Assembly: GCA_037190845.1 (NCBI GenBank)
Contig: JBBCJI010000005.1
Coordinates: 293,730-357,729 of the forward strand
Source of the DNA: JBEBVQ01 sp037190845
Lineage (GTDB): Bacteria > Bacteroidota > Bacteroidia > Chitinophagales > Chitinophagaceae
Direction: 5' to 3'
Length of the DNA: 64,000 nt
The position numbers were made by a program, and so were the translations under genes. The notes under the pieces are model-generated. The model ran no database searches. It was given only the letters and a program-made list of their open reading frames with translations, and was not told where the DNA came from. Numbering within the stretch: position 1 is the first letter of the stretch; each line of letters begins with the position of its first letter. This document shows, piece after piece, positions 1 to 8,414 of the stretch.

Positions 1-832
1 GGAAGGGAAACTGTGTGAGGGCGGAGATGATCCTCATGTCGTTATATAATGTAATGGCAGGTTTTATCAGACCTTCCATAGCCATAGCCTGCAGCCTGTC
101 AATCAATTGGGTGAATTTGCCGATGCTGTCTGTTTTATAGAACCCGATCTGGAAAAAAGCAGGGCATTTCGTCAGCCATACCGTCATCCGTGTGACAATA
201 CCGAGATTGGATTGGGAAAACAACCCGTCGAGAGAAGGCCCCATCCCCCAACGGGACAATTTACCTGTTGTGTTACCGGGAAACCGTTCAAATCCGGTCT
301 GGATAATGTTGCCATCCGGTAGTACAACTTCCATGCCGCAGACAGCGGAGAAACGGTCTGCGTATACACCTGTGCCGATACCGCGTTCCAGCGCATTGCC
401 AATAAGGCTTGAATCTATGGGGCCGCCTGTAGTGCCCAGCAGCAGCTCCGATTTTTGCTCGCGCAGAAAATCAAATGCCTGCTGAAAGGTAACACCCGGC
501 TCTACGGTAATGTAGCCAAGCTGGCTGTCATAATCGAGAATGCGGTTCATACGGTCCAGCTCAATGAGTACACAGGTATCATGCACCGGTACTCTGGAAC
601 CATACCCCCAGTTTTTTCCCCGGCTGATCACATACACCGGCTGGTTGTATCGGCGGGCGATCTTCAGACATTCGGCAAGCTCCGTTGCAGCGCCGGGGCG
701 GAGGATAAGCGGAATCTGTTGTGATACGGGATAATTGGTTTGTGCTGCCGCTGCCAATTGATCCGGATCGGATATTACATTACCGGCGCCCAGCAGGGCT
801 GCCAACTCATCTGACAATTGTTGTAAGCGCAT
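1..832 (-). CDS. FAD-binding oxidoreductase (vanillyl-alcohol oxidase/4-cresol dehydrogenase-like), 3' end outside window
   Basis: The frame is open from an ATG at 832 to the window edge (277 codons seen), so the C-terminal part is missing. The visible protein has the FAD-binding type 4 layout: a loop of the form RPGAATELAECLKIARRYN near residue 45, then SRGKNWGYGSR where the family binds the FAD pyrophosphate, then TVEPGVTFQQAFDFL. Near residue 205 it has DGLFSQSNLGIVTRMTVWL, which is typical of the vanillyl-alcohol oxidase/4-cresol dehydrogenase branch. These enzymes oxidise small, often phenolic, alcohols or amines with flavin. The substrate here cannot be read. It lies about 40 nt downstream of the GNAT-like gene on the same strand, so the two are probably co-transcribed. 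Family assignment is firm; substrate is unknown. Confidence 0.85.
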   Translation of the reverse strand, partial: MRLQQLSDELAALLGAGNVISDPDQLAAAAQTNYPVSQQIPLILRPGAATELAECLKIARRYNQPVYVISRGKNWGYGSRVPVHDTCVLIELDRMNRILDYDSQLGYITVEPGVTFQQAFDFLREQKSELLLGTTGGPIDSSLIGNALERGIGTGVYADRFSAVCGMEVVLPDGNIIQTGFERFPGNTTGKLSRWGMGPSLDGLFSQSNLGIVTRMTVWLTKCPAFFQIGFYKTDSIGKFTQLIDRLQAMAMEGLIKPAITLYNDMRIISALTQFPF

Positions 833-871
833 AAAAAGCACTGTTAGTTAACCAATAATATCTCCCGCCCT

Positions 872-1573
872 TCATTCAATCTGCAATTTATAATCTATTT
901 CGAGTATCCGGCCTCTGGGACCTTCATCAATTTTGAACTGAACCGGCTGTTCCCGGAGATCCATAATGATCGCCCGTTCAACGGGCTCGGTGGTGGCCAG
1001 GGTTTTCGTATCCGGAATCAGCATAGTCGTAGCCACGAGATCTTCCTTGGGATAATAAAACGTGCCGTTGTTCCCCATGAATGTAGCAATCTCAAACCCG
1101 ATCCGCAGACTGTTCTTTACGGTTGAGGGTGCACATAAAGCAAAGAGCGTACTCATTTTGAGCTGTTCTGTAATGGTCATCGCCGCCCTGGCGAGATACA
1201 TACTGCCAATACCTAACCCCGCTACTTCACGGGAGTTCCACAAGCCGCACAATTCACCCGTCCCTTTGGCTGCATATCCCTGCACGATCTTATGAATATC
1301 AGGCTCCAGCTCTTCCACCGCTGTTTCAAGCGGCAACGGCTGAGGGCCTCCTGCAAGCTGGATCCGTGCCCCGCCATATACTTTTTCTCCGTCATCCGAT
1401 TCCACCATGATTACATAGGTGTATGGATCATTGACCCATTCCGCCTTGGCGGACGTAATCATGGTAATACCAAATATACGCAGCACTTTCATATGACCTT
1501 CCACATACCGATGACATGCGTCCGGGTTATCCACCGCTCTGAAAGCTTTTATCACCAGCTTAATACGCTCCAT
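872..1573 (-). CDS. GNAT-like (acyl-CoA N-acyltransferase fold) protein, function unknown
   Basis: A 233-residue soluble protein with no signal peptide. The stretch around residues 115-150 (SREVAGLGIGSMYLARAA, then LFALCAPSTVKN and GFEI) resembles GNAT motif A (the acyl-CoA pyrophosphate loop and helix) followed by the later strand and the GFE turn. The N-terminal part is a plausible GNAT beta sheet. I do not recognise the specific family. It is the upstream gene of a likely two-gene operon with the flavin oxidase, so the two may act on one small molecule, but that is inference. The GNAT call rests on motif shape only. Confidence 0.6.
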   Translation of the reverse strand: MERIKLVIKAFRAVDNPDACHRYVEGHMKVLRIFGITMITSAKAEWVNDPYTYVIMVESDDGEKVYGGARIQLAGGPQPLPLETAVEELEPDIHKIVQGYAAKGTGELCGLWNSREVAGLGIGSMYLARAAMTITEQLKMSTLFALCAPSTVKNSLRIGFEIATFMGNNGTFYYPKEDLVATTMLIPDTKTLATTEPVERAIIMDLREQPVQFKIDEGPRGRILEIDYKLQIE

Positions 1574-2055
1574 ATGCTACCTAAAAAATTGCTGCTGCTT
1601 CAGGGAGACATACAGCATATTTGCCTGAACGGATAGTGCCGATCGTATAAACGCCGGAAAAACAGTCCTTGTTAATTATATTGTACTATAAAAATAGTTA
1701 AAAAAGATATATTCAAGTTCTTTATTGCTGTTATTGAACGGTTCTGCATATACAAGAATATAGAAAAATAATTCTCAAGTTTTATATTATGATGATATCA
1801 TAACATGAAGTTATAAAGGTATCAAAATTAATCGTTAATTCCAGACGCAAAAATAATGTTCTCCTCCCATCCGGAGGTTCCATTAACCATCTGTTAACTT
1901 AGCTGTAATCCCTCCCAGGAATAAATTTAATAAAAAAAATATGAAAAAAGTAAAATAATTTAGTTTGTTCCCATCCTGTGTAAATAATTTGGGTATATTT
2001 GTGTATACAGTAGTGTAGTGTGTTTGTAAACTTTTTATGCTCTTGATGATACCAT
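1574..2055. other. A+T-rich divergent intergenic region
   Basis: No gene is visible. The region separates the leftward oxidase/GNAT operon from the rightward receiver-domain gene, so it should hold both promoters. Only the rightward -7 element near 1994 is clear. Confidence 0.5.
1994..2001 (+). promoter_or_regulatory. Bacteroidota-type -7 element
   Basis: TATATTTG matches TAnnTTTG and lies 55 nt before the receiver-domain gene. A possible TTTG at 1964-1967 is spaced somewhat too far to be a good -33 element. Confidence 0.45.
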
Positions 2056-2520
2056 ATGTCAAAGCAAAAGATTAGCATCCTGTATGTGGATGATGAGCAG
2101 AATAATCTTGTTTCTTTTAAGGCAACATTTCGCCTGAAATACAATGTTATGACTGCCATTAGCGGTGAAGAAGCCAAAAAAATATTGGATGATAATGAGA
2201 TACATGTCATTATCACTGACCAGCGTATGCCGGGAATGACCGGAGTAGAGTTCCTGGAATCCATTCTTGAGCGGCATCCGGATCAGATGCGGATCCTGCT
2301 AACGGGTTTTGCTGATATGAATGCCGTAATAGATGCGGTAAACAAAGGGAAAATCTTCCATTACCTGTCTAAGCCCTGGAATGAACAGGAGCTTGATGAT
2401 ACGATTCAACGTGCCTATAAGGTGTATCTGGAAAAAAAGGAAGAACAGGAGATGAACAAAAAGTTGACGGTTTCCAACAGTCAGCTTGAGTTCCTGTTAC
2501 GTCAGAAGCTGCTTTCCTGA
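2056..2520 (+). CDS. Single-domain response regulator with C-terminal coiled coil
   Basis: A 154-residue CheY-like receiver domain. Acidic residues D12/D13, the phosphoacceptor D55 in ITDQRMPG, T83 and K106 in YLSKPW are all in place. The LTGFAD and YLSKPW signatures are those of receivers usually fused to HD-GYP or histidine kinase modules. Here the receiver is followed only by about 35 charged residues (KKEEQEMNKKL...) that look like a coiled coil, and then it stops. It probably works as a phosphorelay intermediate or by protein contact rather than DNA binding. No kinase is adjacent. It is convergent with the NarL regulator, with 33 nt between the stops. Confidence 0.85.
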   Translation: MSKQKISILYVDDEQNNLVSFKATFRLKYNVMTAISGEEAKKILDDNEIHVIITDQRMPGMTGVEFLESILERHPDQMRILLTGFADMNAVIDAVNKGKIFHYLSKPWNEQELDDTIQRAYKVYLEKKEEQEMNKKLTVSNSQLEFLLRQKLLS

Positions 2521-2553
2521 GTGCATATTAAGTAGTCCCAGGCAACTTACCGG

Positions 2554-3213
2554 TCAGTTTTCGTAAGGTACCACGCCGATACGCATTGCATACATAACGA
2601 GGCCGGTACGGGATTTGACACCCAACTTCTCACAGAGGGTATCCCGGTAGCCTTCTACCGTCCGTGGGCTTAGCTTCATGATTTCTGCGATCTCCTTATA
2701 AGTAAGCTCGCTGCAGCAATAAGAGAGGAATTCATAATCTTTATCGGAAAGCATGTTGACCGTCTTTGTATGCTTTCCCTGAAGCAAGTGCAGTAAATGT
2801 TCGTTGACCAGCTCTGAATGATAAAATCCCAGTTGATGTACTGCGTTCAGCGCCTGGTGCAATTCATCAGGCGTACAAGTTTTTAATATATAGCCGTTTG
2901 CGCCGTTCCGGAGCATGCGGATAATATTGTAATCGTCATTATAGATGGAAAGCACCAAAACCTTTATTTCCGGCCATTCCTGTTTCAGCACCTGTATGGT
3001 TGCATGACCGTCCATTTCGGGCATATTGATATCCAGCAGACAGATGTCTATCTGTTTCCCTGTCCGGAGCGCATCAAGCAATTCCCGCCCATTGGCCGCT
3101 TCTATCTCAATAGAGAACCCGGGATATGATGACAGGAGCCGGCATACCCCCTTGCGCAGAATGGAGATATCTTCTACTACAGCAATCCGTATTTGTTCTG
3201 TGCTATTATCCAT
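2554..3213 (-). CDS. NarL/FixJ-family response regulator
   Basis: A 219-residue regulator with receiver plus LuxR-type HTH. The receiver has the phosphoacceptor D61 in LLDINMPEMDG and the conserved K111 in GYILKTC. The DNA-binding domain covers roughly residues 153-215, with LTYKEIAEIMKLSPRTVEGYRDTLCEKLGVKSR. It is an orphan: no partner histidine kinase is next to it. An inverted repeat about 100 nt upstream (TTTTTACG and CGTAAAAA, 3311-3337) could be an autoregulatory site. Confidence 0.9.
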   Translation of the reverse strand: MDNSTEQIRIAVVEDISILRKGVCRLLSSYPGFSIEIEAANGRELLDALRTGKQIDICLLDINMPEMDGHATIQVLKQEWPEIKVLVLSIYNDDYNIIRMLRNGANGYILKTCTPDELHQALNAVHQLGFYHSELVNEHLLHLLQGKHTKTVNMLSDKDYEFLSYCCSELTYKEIAEIMKLSPRTVEGYRDTLCEKLGVKSRTGLVMYAMRIGVVPYEN

Positions 3214-3310
3214 AAGAAGCCTTTTTTATACACTGTAACGTTCCAGATATAATATACACAAACACATAAATCTGTCATACTATTACTCCATATCCCCGGA
3301 TCGCCACGTG

Positions 3311-3337
3311 TTTTTACGGTATTACGATACGTAAAAA
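3311..3337. promoter_or_regulatory. Inverted repeat upstream of NarL regulator gene
   Basis: TTTTTACG and CGTAAAAA form perfect 8-bp arms with an 11-nt spacer. They lie about 100 nt upstream of the regulator start. The arrangement suits a dimeric LuxR/NarL-type operator, but binding is inferred. Confidence 0.4.
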
Positions 3338-3536
3338 TACATCAAAAAATCAGTAAAAAAACGCTTGTCTTACAAACATATCTATGAGAAATTTGTGAGC
3401 AAGAAATGGGCATACACGGTTTTATTATTTACTGCCCGTTTTTGACAGTATAAAAATACATAAAACACCAACAAGCATTACTATACATTCTTTCTCTCCA
3501 GGACCTCTCTCCAAATTCTCCCAAATCCTGGATTTA

Positions 3537-3573
3537 AAACGAAAGCCCTGCATCGCAGGGCTTTTCGTTTTAT
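3537..3573. terminator. Bidirectional intrinsic terminator
   Basis: A stem of AGCCCTGC paired with GCAGGGCT, flanked by A- and T-rich arms on both sides. It lies downstream of the leftward glycosyltransferase gene. The remaining intergenic DNA from 3214 shows no gene. Confidence 0.8.
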
Positions 3574-3628
3574 GATATTCCGCTGTTTTTTAGGATAAGA
3601 TTGTGTGTATGGCGAAGGTAAAGGGTCG

Positions 3629-5068
3629 TCAGTCCTTTTTTTTGAATAGCAGGTATCTATTATCTGATATGATTGTATCCGGAGTATAATTGTCAGGAAC
3701 TTCGTGGGCGTTTTTGGTTTGGACCAGGTAATAATCATAATCAGTCAGCTCATATCTGGTTTCCTGAAAATCGTCAAGAGGAGCAAACTGACCGGGATAA
3801 TATTTTTCAACGGAATAAAAAAATGACCCGGCAATCCACCAATCCAGCCGGAGCTTTATTGGCTCATGATTTTTCTTTGCATTAACGATTCTTTCCAGTA
3901 CCCACGGTGTGTGCCGGTCGAAGCGCCAGGTATGTGTATGTGTAAAGTTCAGGTTGTATATGAAATTGAAAGCAAATAAAGCCGCAAATATTAAAGGTAA
4001 AAACTGTTTTCCCCACAGCTTGTCTCTGCTGATATGATATAGCGTGTATACCTGGGAAATGATAAATAAAGGATAAAAAAACAGGGCTGTTCTTGTTATC
4101 AGGTAAGGGGTGTTCAATATGTGGTGCTGAAGTATTGTGGACAGCGCAGGTATGATGAGCAGGAGCCATAATGAGAGGCCATAAAAAGCCTTGTCCCTGC
4201 CTTTATATAATGCACTGATCCAATAAGCACCTGTTGTCAGGGCGAGGAGTACGAGAATGACGGATGCAGTATATACGATGTTGTTGCTTGTATCTAAATA
4301 CAGGCTGTCCTGCAGTAAAGTGCCTGCGGTGTCCCGGATAAAATTAGAATGACCTCCGAAGTATAATTGTTCTGCGGCTCTCATTGCGGCTATTTGTTTG
4401 CCGGTCAGCAGATAAATAATTATCGCAGAGGAGGCCGATATTGCTGCCGCCCGGATTGCAGCGGCGTTGTTGTACCGGTGGAGATGTTGCCATGCTATAA
4501 TCACAAAAAAAGCAATGGTATAGTTTAGTATCGAGAGATTGGCGTAAACAGCGGCTGTCATAAAAAAAACCGAAAGTGCCAGCCATCCGGCCCGGTTTTT
4601 CTGCAGGTAAACAATAAGGTAGTATACGCTGGCCATTAATAAAGCTATAGCCAAAGCGTACCCTCTGCATAGCCCCATAAAATCAAAGAGGAAGGGATTA
4701 AGCTGCAGCAGCAAAAAAAATGTAAATATCCAAAGTGGTCTGTCCAGCAGTTTTTTTGCCAATGCATAGCTGAAGATAAGGTATACTATCTGGGCTACGA
4801 GACCCGGTAGCCGCATTACAAATAAGGAATCGCCAATGGTGTCAATAAAAAATTTGGCCATTAGTGAATTAAGGAAATGATTATTCGCAGTCGGGAATGT
4901 ATTCGCAATGATATCCTGGTAGGAGCCGCTGAGGTATTTTATATAAGTCGTCGCTTCATCATAGGTAACAGCAACCTGAGACATGCGTATTACATTGCAT
5001 GAGATCAGTATAATTGCCGTTAAGCCTGTTGCAAGACTCAACCTGTTTTGTTTCAAAAAGGTAATCAT
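3629..5068 (-). CDS. GT-C fold membrane glycosyltransferase (ArnT/PMT-like)
   Basis: A 479-residue protein with about ten to twelve hydrophobic segments. Near residue 37 the first periplasmic loop carries YDEATTY, an acidic DE pair where ArnT/PMT-type GT-C enzymes have their catalytic motif. It is followed by TANNHFLNSLMAKFF, the asparagine/histidine motif common in this superfamily. A soluble periplasmic tail starts near residue 385. Such enzymes transfer sugars from polyprenyl-phosphate donors to lipids or proteins on the outer face of the inner membrane. The acceptor cannot be predicted. It is a single gene, bounded downstream by a strong terminator. Confidence 0.75.
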   Translation of the reverse strand: MITFLKQNRLSLATGLTAIILISCNVIRMSQVAVTYDEATTYIKYLSGSYQDIIANTFPTANNHFLNSLMAKFFIDTIGDSLFVMRLPGLVAQIVYLIFSYALAKKLLDRPLWIFTFFLLLQLNPFLFDFMGLCRGYALAIALLMASVYYLIVYLQKNRAGWLALSVFFMTAAVYANLSILNYTIAFFVIIAWQHLHRYNNAAAIRAAAISASSAIIIYLLTGKQIAAMRAAEQLYFGGHSNFIRDTAGTLLQDSLYLDTSNNIVYTASVILVLLALTTGAYWISALYKGRDKAFYGLSLWLLLIIPALSTILQHHILNTPYLITRTALFFYPLFIISQVYTLYHISRDKLWGKQFLPLIFAALFAFNFIYNLNFTHTHTWRFDRHTPWVLERIVNAKKNHEPIKLRLDWWIAGSFFYSVEKYYPGQFAPLDDFQETRYELTDYDYYLVQTKNAHEVPDNYTPDTIISDNRYLLFKKKD

Positions 5069-5130
5069 TCAGTCATAATACAAACGCTGACGTATCAATT
5101 ACGCCGGAGTGAAAGGGTAAAAATAAAAAA

Positions 5131-5154
5131 ACCTCACATTTCTGTGAGGTTTTG
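5131..5154. terminator. Intrinsic terminator-like hairpin
   Basis: AACCTCACA and TGTGAGGTT pair across a short loop, with A-runs before and T-runs after. It abuts the tRNA-end-like fragment at 5151. Confidence 0.7.
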
Positions 5155-5173
5155 CAGACCGGACGAGGCGAAA
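5151..5173. repeat. tRNA 3'-end-like fragment (short copy A)
   Basis: TTTGCAGACCGGACGAGGCG closely matches the tRNA-Asp 3' end as it appears at 15779-15800 and 22695-22709. As in those copies, a terminator hairpin stands immediately beside it. It is too short to be a tRNA. It may be an old integration scar, or derive from another tRNA with a similar acceptor end. Confidence 0.45.
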
Positions 5174-5222
5174 CTTGATGTATTAAATTGTTTAAGAAAA
5201 TAATTTAAACTTATTTTCCTAA

Positions 5223-5447
5223 GAGCCTGTTTAAAAATGATTAGTAAAAATATATTAATGCCCCCACACCCCTCACATGCTCCCCTCAGCCTGCCTGCGC
5301 TATGGCTTCGGCGCGCAAAGGGAGACGATCAGTCCATTCTTCAGTAGTGCTATGACAAAAGAACGGTGCAAATTCCCCCTTCGAAGGGGGGAAGGGGGAT
5401 GTTTCCACTCGTACAAATCATGATCTGACTAAATTTTAAACAGGCTC
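5223..5447. mobile_element. MITE-like element, IS5-type terminal inverted repeats
   Basis: About 225 bp bounded by GAGCCTGTTTAAAA (left) and its inverted copy TTTTAAACAGGCTC (right). TAA lies directly outside both ends, like a 3-bp target duplication. There is no coding capacity. The same end sequence occurs at 16785 next to an IS5-family transposase fragment and as a solo end at 51254. A diverged copy of the interior lies at 43355. Most likely a non-autonomous derivative mobilised by an IS5-family transposase. The rest of the 5069-5623 gap holds no gene. Confidence 0.7.
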
Positions 5448-5623
5448 TAAAAATATTTACTCCATCTACTTTTATATTTCTATTGTATATCAGCCTGTCC
5501 ATCCATTTGGATTTTAATCTAAATAGCGTTTTTCTGCTTTGAACTCAAAAATATTTACAACGACGTTCACTTTCAATCCCCCAGCTTTTCGGTTTGATCC
5601 CTGAATACCCCGTAAAAGAAAGG

Positions 5624-6265
5624 TTACCGTATAATGATCCCCCATTCGAGCGCCTTCCTGACCAGGGCAGATGTCTGTTTTACCTCCAGTTTCTCCAGTA
5701 TGCTCTTGCGGTGATGTTCCACCGTACGCGCGGAAATATGCAGCAGCGTAGCGATCTCCTTGTTGGTATGGTTGTTGGCGAGCAACTGCAGTATCTCCTG
5801 TTCCCTGCGGGTGAGCATAGTACCCGTCTCCGCCTGTCTCCGCCGCTTCCTGCGGTCTTCTTCGATCATCCGGGCCACCGTTTCGTCAAAATAGGTGCCG
5901 CCTTCGTAGGCCGTTTTAATGGCCCGGGTCAGCACCTCCCGGTTCAGATGCTTCAGCAGATAGCCTGCGATGGGGTATTCAAGCATATTCCTGATATGGA
6001 AGATATTGTCTGCACTGGTCAGGATCAGTATGCGGATGCGCGGATAGCGTTTGCTGATGATATCCGTAAGCTCGTCTCCCTGCATATCGGGCATGGAGAA
6101 ATCCAGGAGCAATACATCCGGCTCTATTTTCTCAATACCCTTCAGCAAACCGGCGCCATTTATATAAGTGGCGATCAGTTCTATTTCTGAATTATGCCGC
6201 AACATATTGCTTACTCCTTCGGTGATCAGGCTGTGGTCGTCGGCTATTGCAATTTTTATACTCAT
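5624..6265 (-). CDS. NarL-family response regulator, partner of upstream TPR kinase
   Basis: 213 residues. The receiver has D9/D10, phosphoacceptor D55 in LLLDFSMPDMQG and K105 in GYLLKHL. The LuxR-type HTH (about residues 148-210) contains LTRREQEILQLLANNHTNKEIATLLHISARTVEHHRKSILEKL. It begins 20 nt after the stop codon of the TPR histidine kinase, so the pair forms a classic HisKA_3/NarL two-component operon. Target genes are unknown; the divergent secreted T9SS protein is an obvious candidate. Confidence 0.92.
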   Translation of the reverse strand: MSIKIAIADDHSLITEGVSNMLRHNSEIELIATYINGAGLLKGIEKIEPDVLLLDFSMPDMQGDELTDIISKRYPRIRILILTSADNIFHIRNMLEYPIAGYLLKHLNREVLTRAIKTAYEGGTYFDETVARMIEEDRRKRRRQAETGTMLTRREQEILQLLANNHTNKEIATLLHISARTVEHHRKSILEKLEVKQTSALVRKALEWGIIIR

Positions 6266-6285
6266 GACTTTCCGTATTGGTTGAT

Positions 6286-8253
6286 TCAGGCAGGTACTTT
6301 GCTGTCAAATTCTATATATATGGATGTGCCGTCTCCGGAAGCGGAGTTTATAGACATGCGCCCGTTCTGCAGTACAATACGGTTTCTGATATTGCTGATG
6401 CCCATACCTTTGTCGTGAAGGCTGTCGGGATCAAATCCGATACCGTTGTCTTCTACCGTGAGACTGATGATGCCGTCTATATGGTATAATTGCACAAAAG
6501 CGCGTGTCGCCTTTGCATGTTTGATCACATTCTGTACCAGCTCCTGTATGATCCGGTACAGTGTAAGCTGGAAGTCTTGTGTGATATCTTCAAAATTCCC
6601 GCGCACCTGGACATCCAGCTGCAGGTCGGGCCTTTCCATATCTGCACAGTATTGCTGTACTGCTTCCTTCAACCCATGACGCAGTAATACATCCGGCATC
6701 AGATGATGGGCCGTGCTCCTGATATCATGCCTGATCTCGCTGATCAGTGCCTCTATCTTCCGGAATGAAGGATCGTGCGTCAATGCATCATGATCTTCCT
6801 GCATTTTATTCAGGTTGTAGGTGGTTGCCGAAAGAAGGCCGCCTATATGATCGTGCAGGGTGATCGCTATCCGGCTGCGTTCCTGCTCTTCGCCGTGATT
6901 CATCGCCTTCAGTTCGTCTATCTGCTTCTGCTGCCGGAGAATATACAGATTCCGTTTTGAGCTTTTATAGAGGGTATAAAGAAGCACCACAAATGTCAGC
7001 GCCCCGATGATACCGGTGGATACGACGGCAATCCATATGTTTTTGCTGCGGATACTGTCTCTCTGCTCCAGCAGCTGGTTTTCCTTCAGAGCGATCTCCT
7101 TTTCCCGATCGGCCGCCCGGAACCGGGCTTCCAGCTCATCCACTTTTGCGATACGGTCCATGCCTCTGACACTATCCTGGAGTGTGGAATACAGCCGCTG
7201 GTATTCGTAAGCCTTGCCGGATTGCCCTTGTTTATGGTACATTTCAGCCATAGTAGCCAAAAAGCCTATAAAGGGCTTTCGCAGTTCTGTATTTGTAATC
7301 AGGGCATATGCCTGCTCTGCATACCGGAGCGCACGCGGATAGTCTTTAAGGTAGTACCATGCTACAGCCATATTCTTCAGCGGCTCGATCTGTCTGAAGG
7401 AACTGTTTTTTTCAGAAAGATCAAGCGCAAGGGCAAAGTGGTCTGCAGCATCTCTGTAGGTGTTTTTGATCATGCAGTAATTACCCAATATCAAATGCGC
7501 TTGCCGTTCACCCCGCTGGTCATTATTTTCCTTTGCCAGCCTGAGGGCTGTATCTGCATGTTGCCGCATTTGTGCGGTATCAGTCTGTGTCCCCATGCTA
7601 TGGGCATAAGCCAGGTTCAGATGCAGACCAACCCTGTGAGTACTGTGCGGTAATTTTCGGGCAAGCGCCGCTCCTTTATTCAGGTAATCTTTTGCATTGG
7701 TTATCTGTCCGTTGGTAGCCCAGACAGAGCCCAGGTCGGAGTAGAGCATGATCAGGGAAGCTGTATCTTTCAGTTGCGCTGCCATTTTTAAGGCATACCG
7801 GTAATGGATGATGGAAGAATCTGTTTTATCCCGGAACGTGTATAATGCCCCTTTTGTTTTATGCCATATCATGCGCACCCATTGCGGATTTTGGGCGTAA
7901 ACCCGGAATGGCGCGGCAGTTTCCAGCAGGCTGTCTGCCAAGGCATCCTCTCCGTTATTGACCAGAACGAATGCCTGTTTCATGATCGCATTTGCCAAGC
8001 CGTCAGGATAACCGATGCGAATACTTAACCGCTTTGCGGCTTCGAGATAATATAAAGCGCTGTCCCGGTGAGCACCGAGGAATCTGTTGGATTCCCGGAA
8101 CAAGGTATCAAGACGCGCTTCACCATCGGGCGACGGTTTAAGATAATACAGATTAAAGCCCCTATCACCCGGTTGTGCTTTCAGTTGCACCTGAGCTACC
8201 GCCAGTAATAGGAGTAATGCTATCGTATGGGTAGATTTCAGACTGAAGTGCAT
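6286..8253 (-). CDS. TPR-containing sensor histidine kinase (HisKA_3 type)
   Basis: 655 residues from the ATG at 8253, chosen because it puts a clean signal sequence first (MHFSLKSTHTIALLLLLAV, cleavage near LKAQ). An in-frame start 33 nt upstream is also possible. Residues 30-380 are TPR-like helical repeats predicted to be periplasmic, followed by one membrane segment near residue 415. The kinase core has the phosphoacceptor LHDHIGG, the N box ELVQNVIKHA and the G box DNGIGFDP. It senses an unknown signal, probably through the TPR domain, and phosphorylates the downstream regulator. Confidence 0.9.
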   Translation of the reverse strand: MHFSLKSTHTIALLLLLAVAQVQLKAQPGDRGFNLYYLKPSPDGEARLDTLFRESNRFLGAHRDSALYYLEAAKRLSIRIGYPDGLANAIMKQAFVLVNNGEDALADSLLETAAPFRVYAQNPQWVRMIWHKTKGALYTFRDKTDSSIIHYRYALKMAAQLKDTASLIMLYSDLGSVWATNGQITNAKDYLNKGAALARKLPHSTHRVGLHLNLAYAHSMGTQTDTAQMRQHADTALRLAKENNDQRGERQAHLILGNYCMIKNTYRDAADHFALALDLSEKNSSFRQIEPLKNMAVAWYYLKDYPRALRYAEQAYALITNTELRKPFIGFLATMAEMYHKQGQSGKAYEYQRLYSTLQDSVRGMDRIAKVDELEARFRAADREKEIALKENQLLEQRDSIRSKNIWIAVVSTGIIGALTFVVLLYTLYKSSKRNLYILRQQKQIDELKAMNHGEEQERSRIAITLHDHIGGLLSATTYNLNKMQEDHDALTHDPSFRKIEALISEIRHDIRSTAHHLMPDVLLRHGLKEAVQQYCADMERPDLQLDVQVRGNFEDITQDFQLTLYRIIQELVQNVIKHAKATRAFVQLYHIDGIISLTVEDNGIGFDPDSLHDKGMGISNIRNRIVLQNGRMSINSASGDGTSIYIEFDSKVPA

Positions 8254-8317
8254 GGCATATCCGGCATTCGGTTTGCAAGTAAGCAAAGTAAATGTAATGA
8301 AATTCTCCTGGGAAAAA

Positions 8318-8334
8318 TACGTATAAAATACGTA
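8318..8334. promoter_or_regulatory. Paired TACGTA palindromes upstream of kinase operon
   Basis: TACGTA occurs twice at an 11-bp period (TACGTATAAAATACGTA), about one helical turn, 65-81 nt upstream of the kinase start. It lies in the divergent promoter region shared with the secreted protein gene. A NarL-type operator is plausible but unproven. Confidence 0.4.
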
Positions 8335-8414
8335 GAGGCTGCCTTTTCGATATCACTACTTTTACTCCCGTTAAGCTAATTTTTTACCGGGTTATCCCAT
8401 AAAATCATATCATA

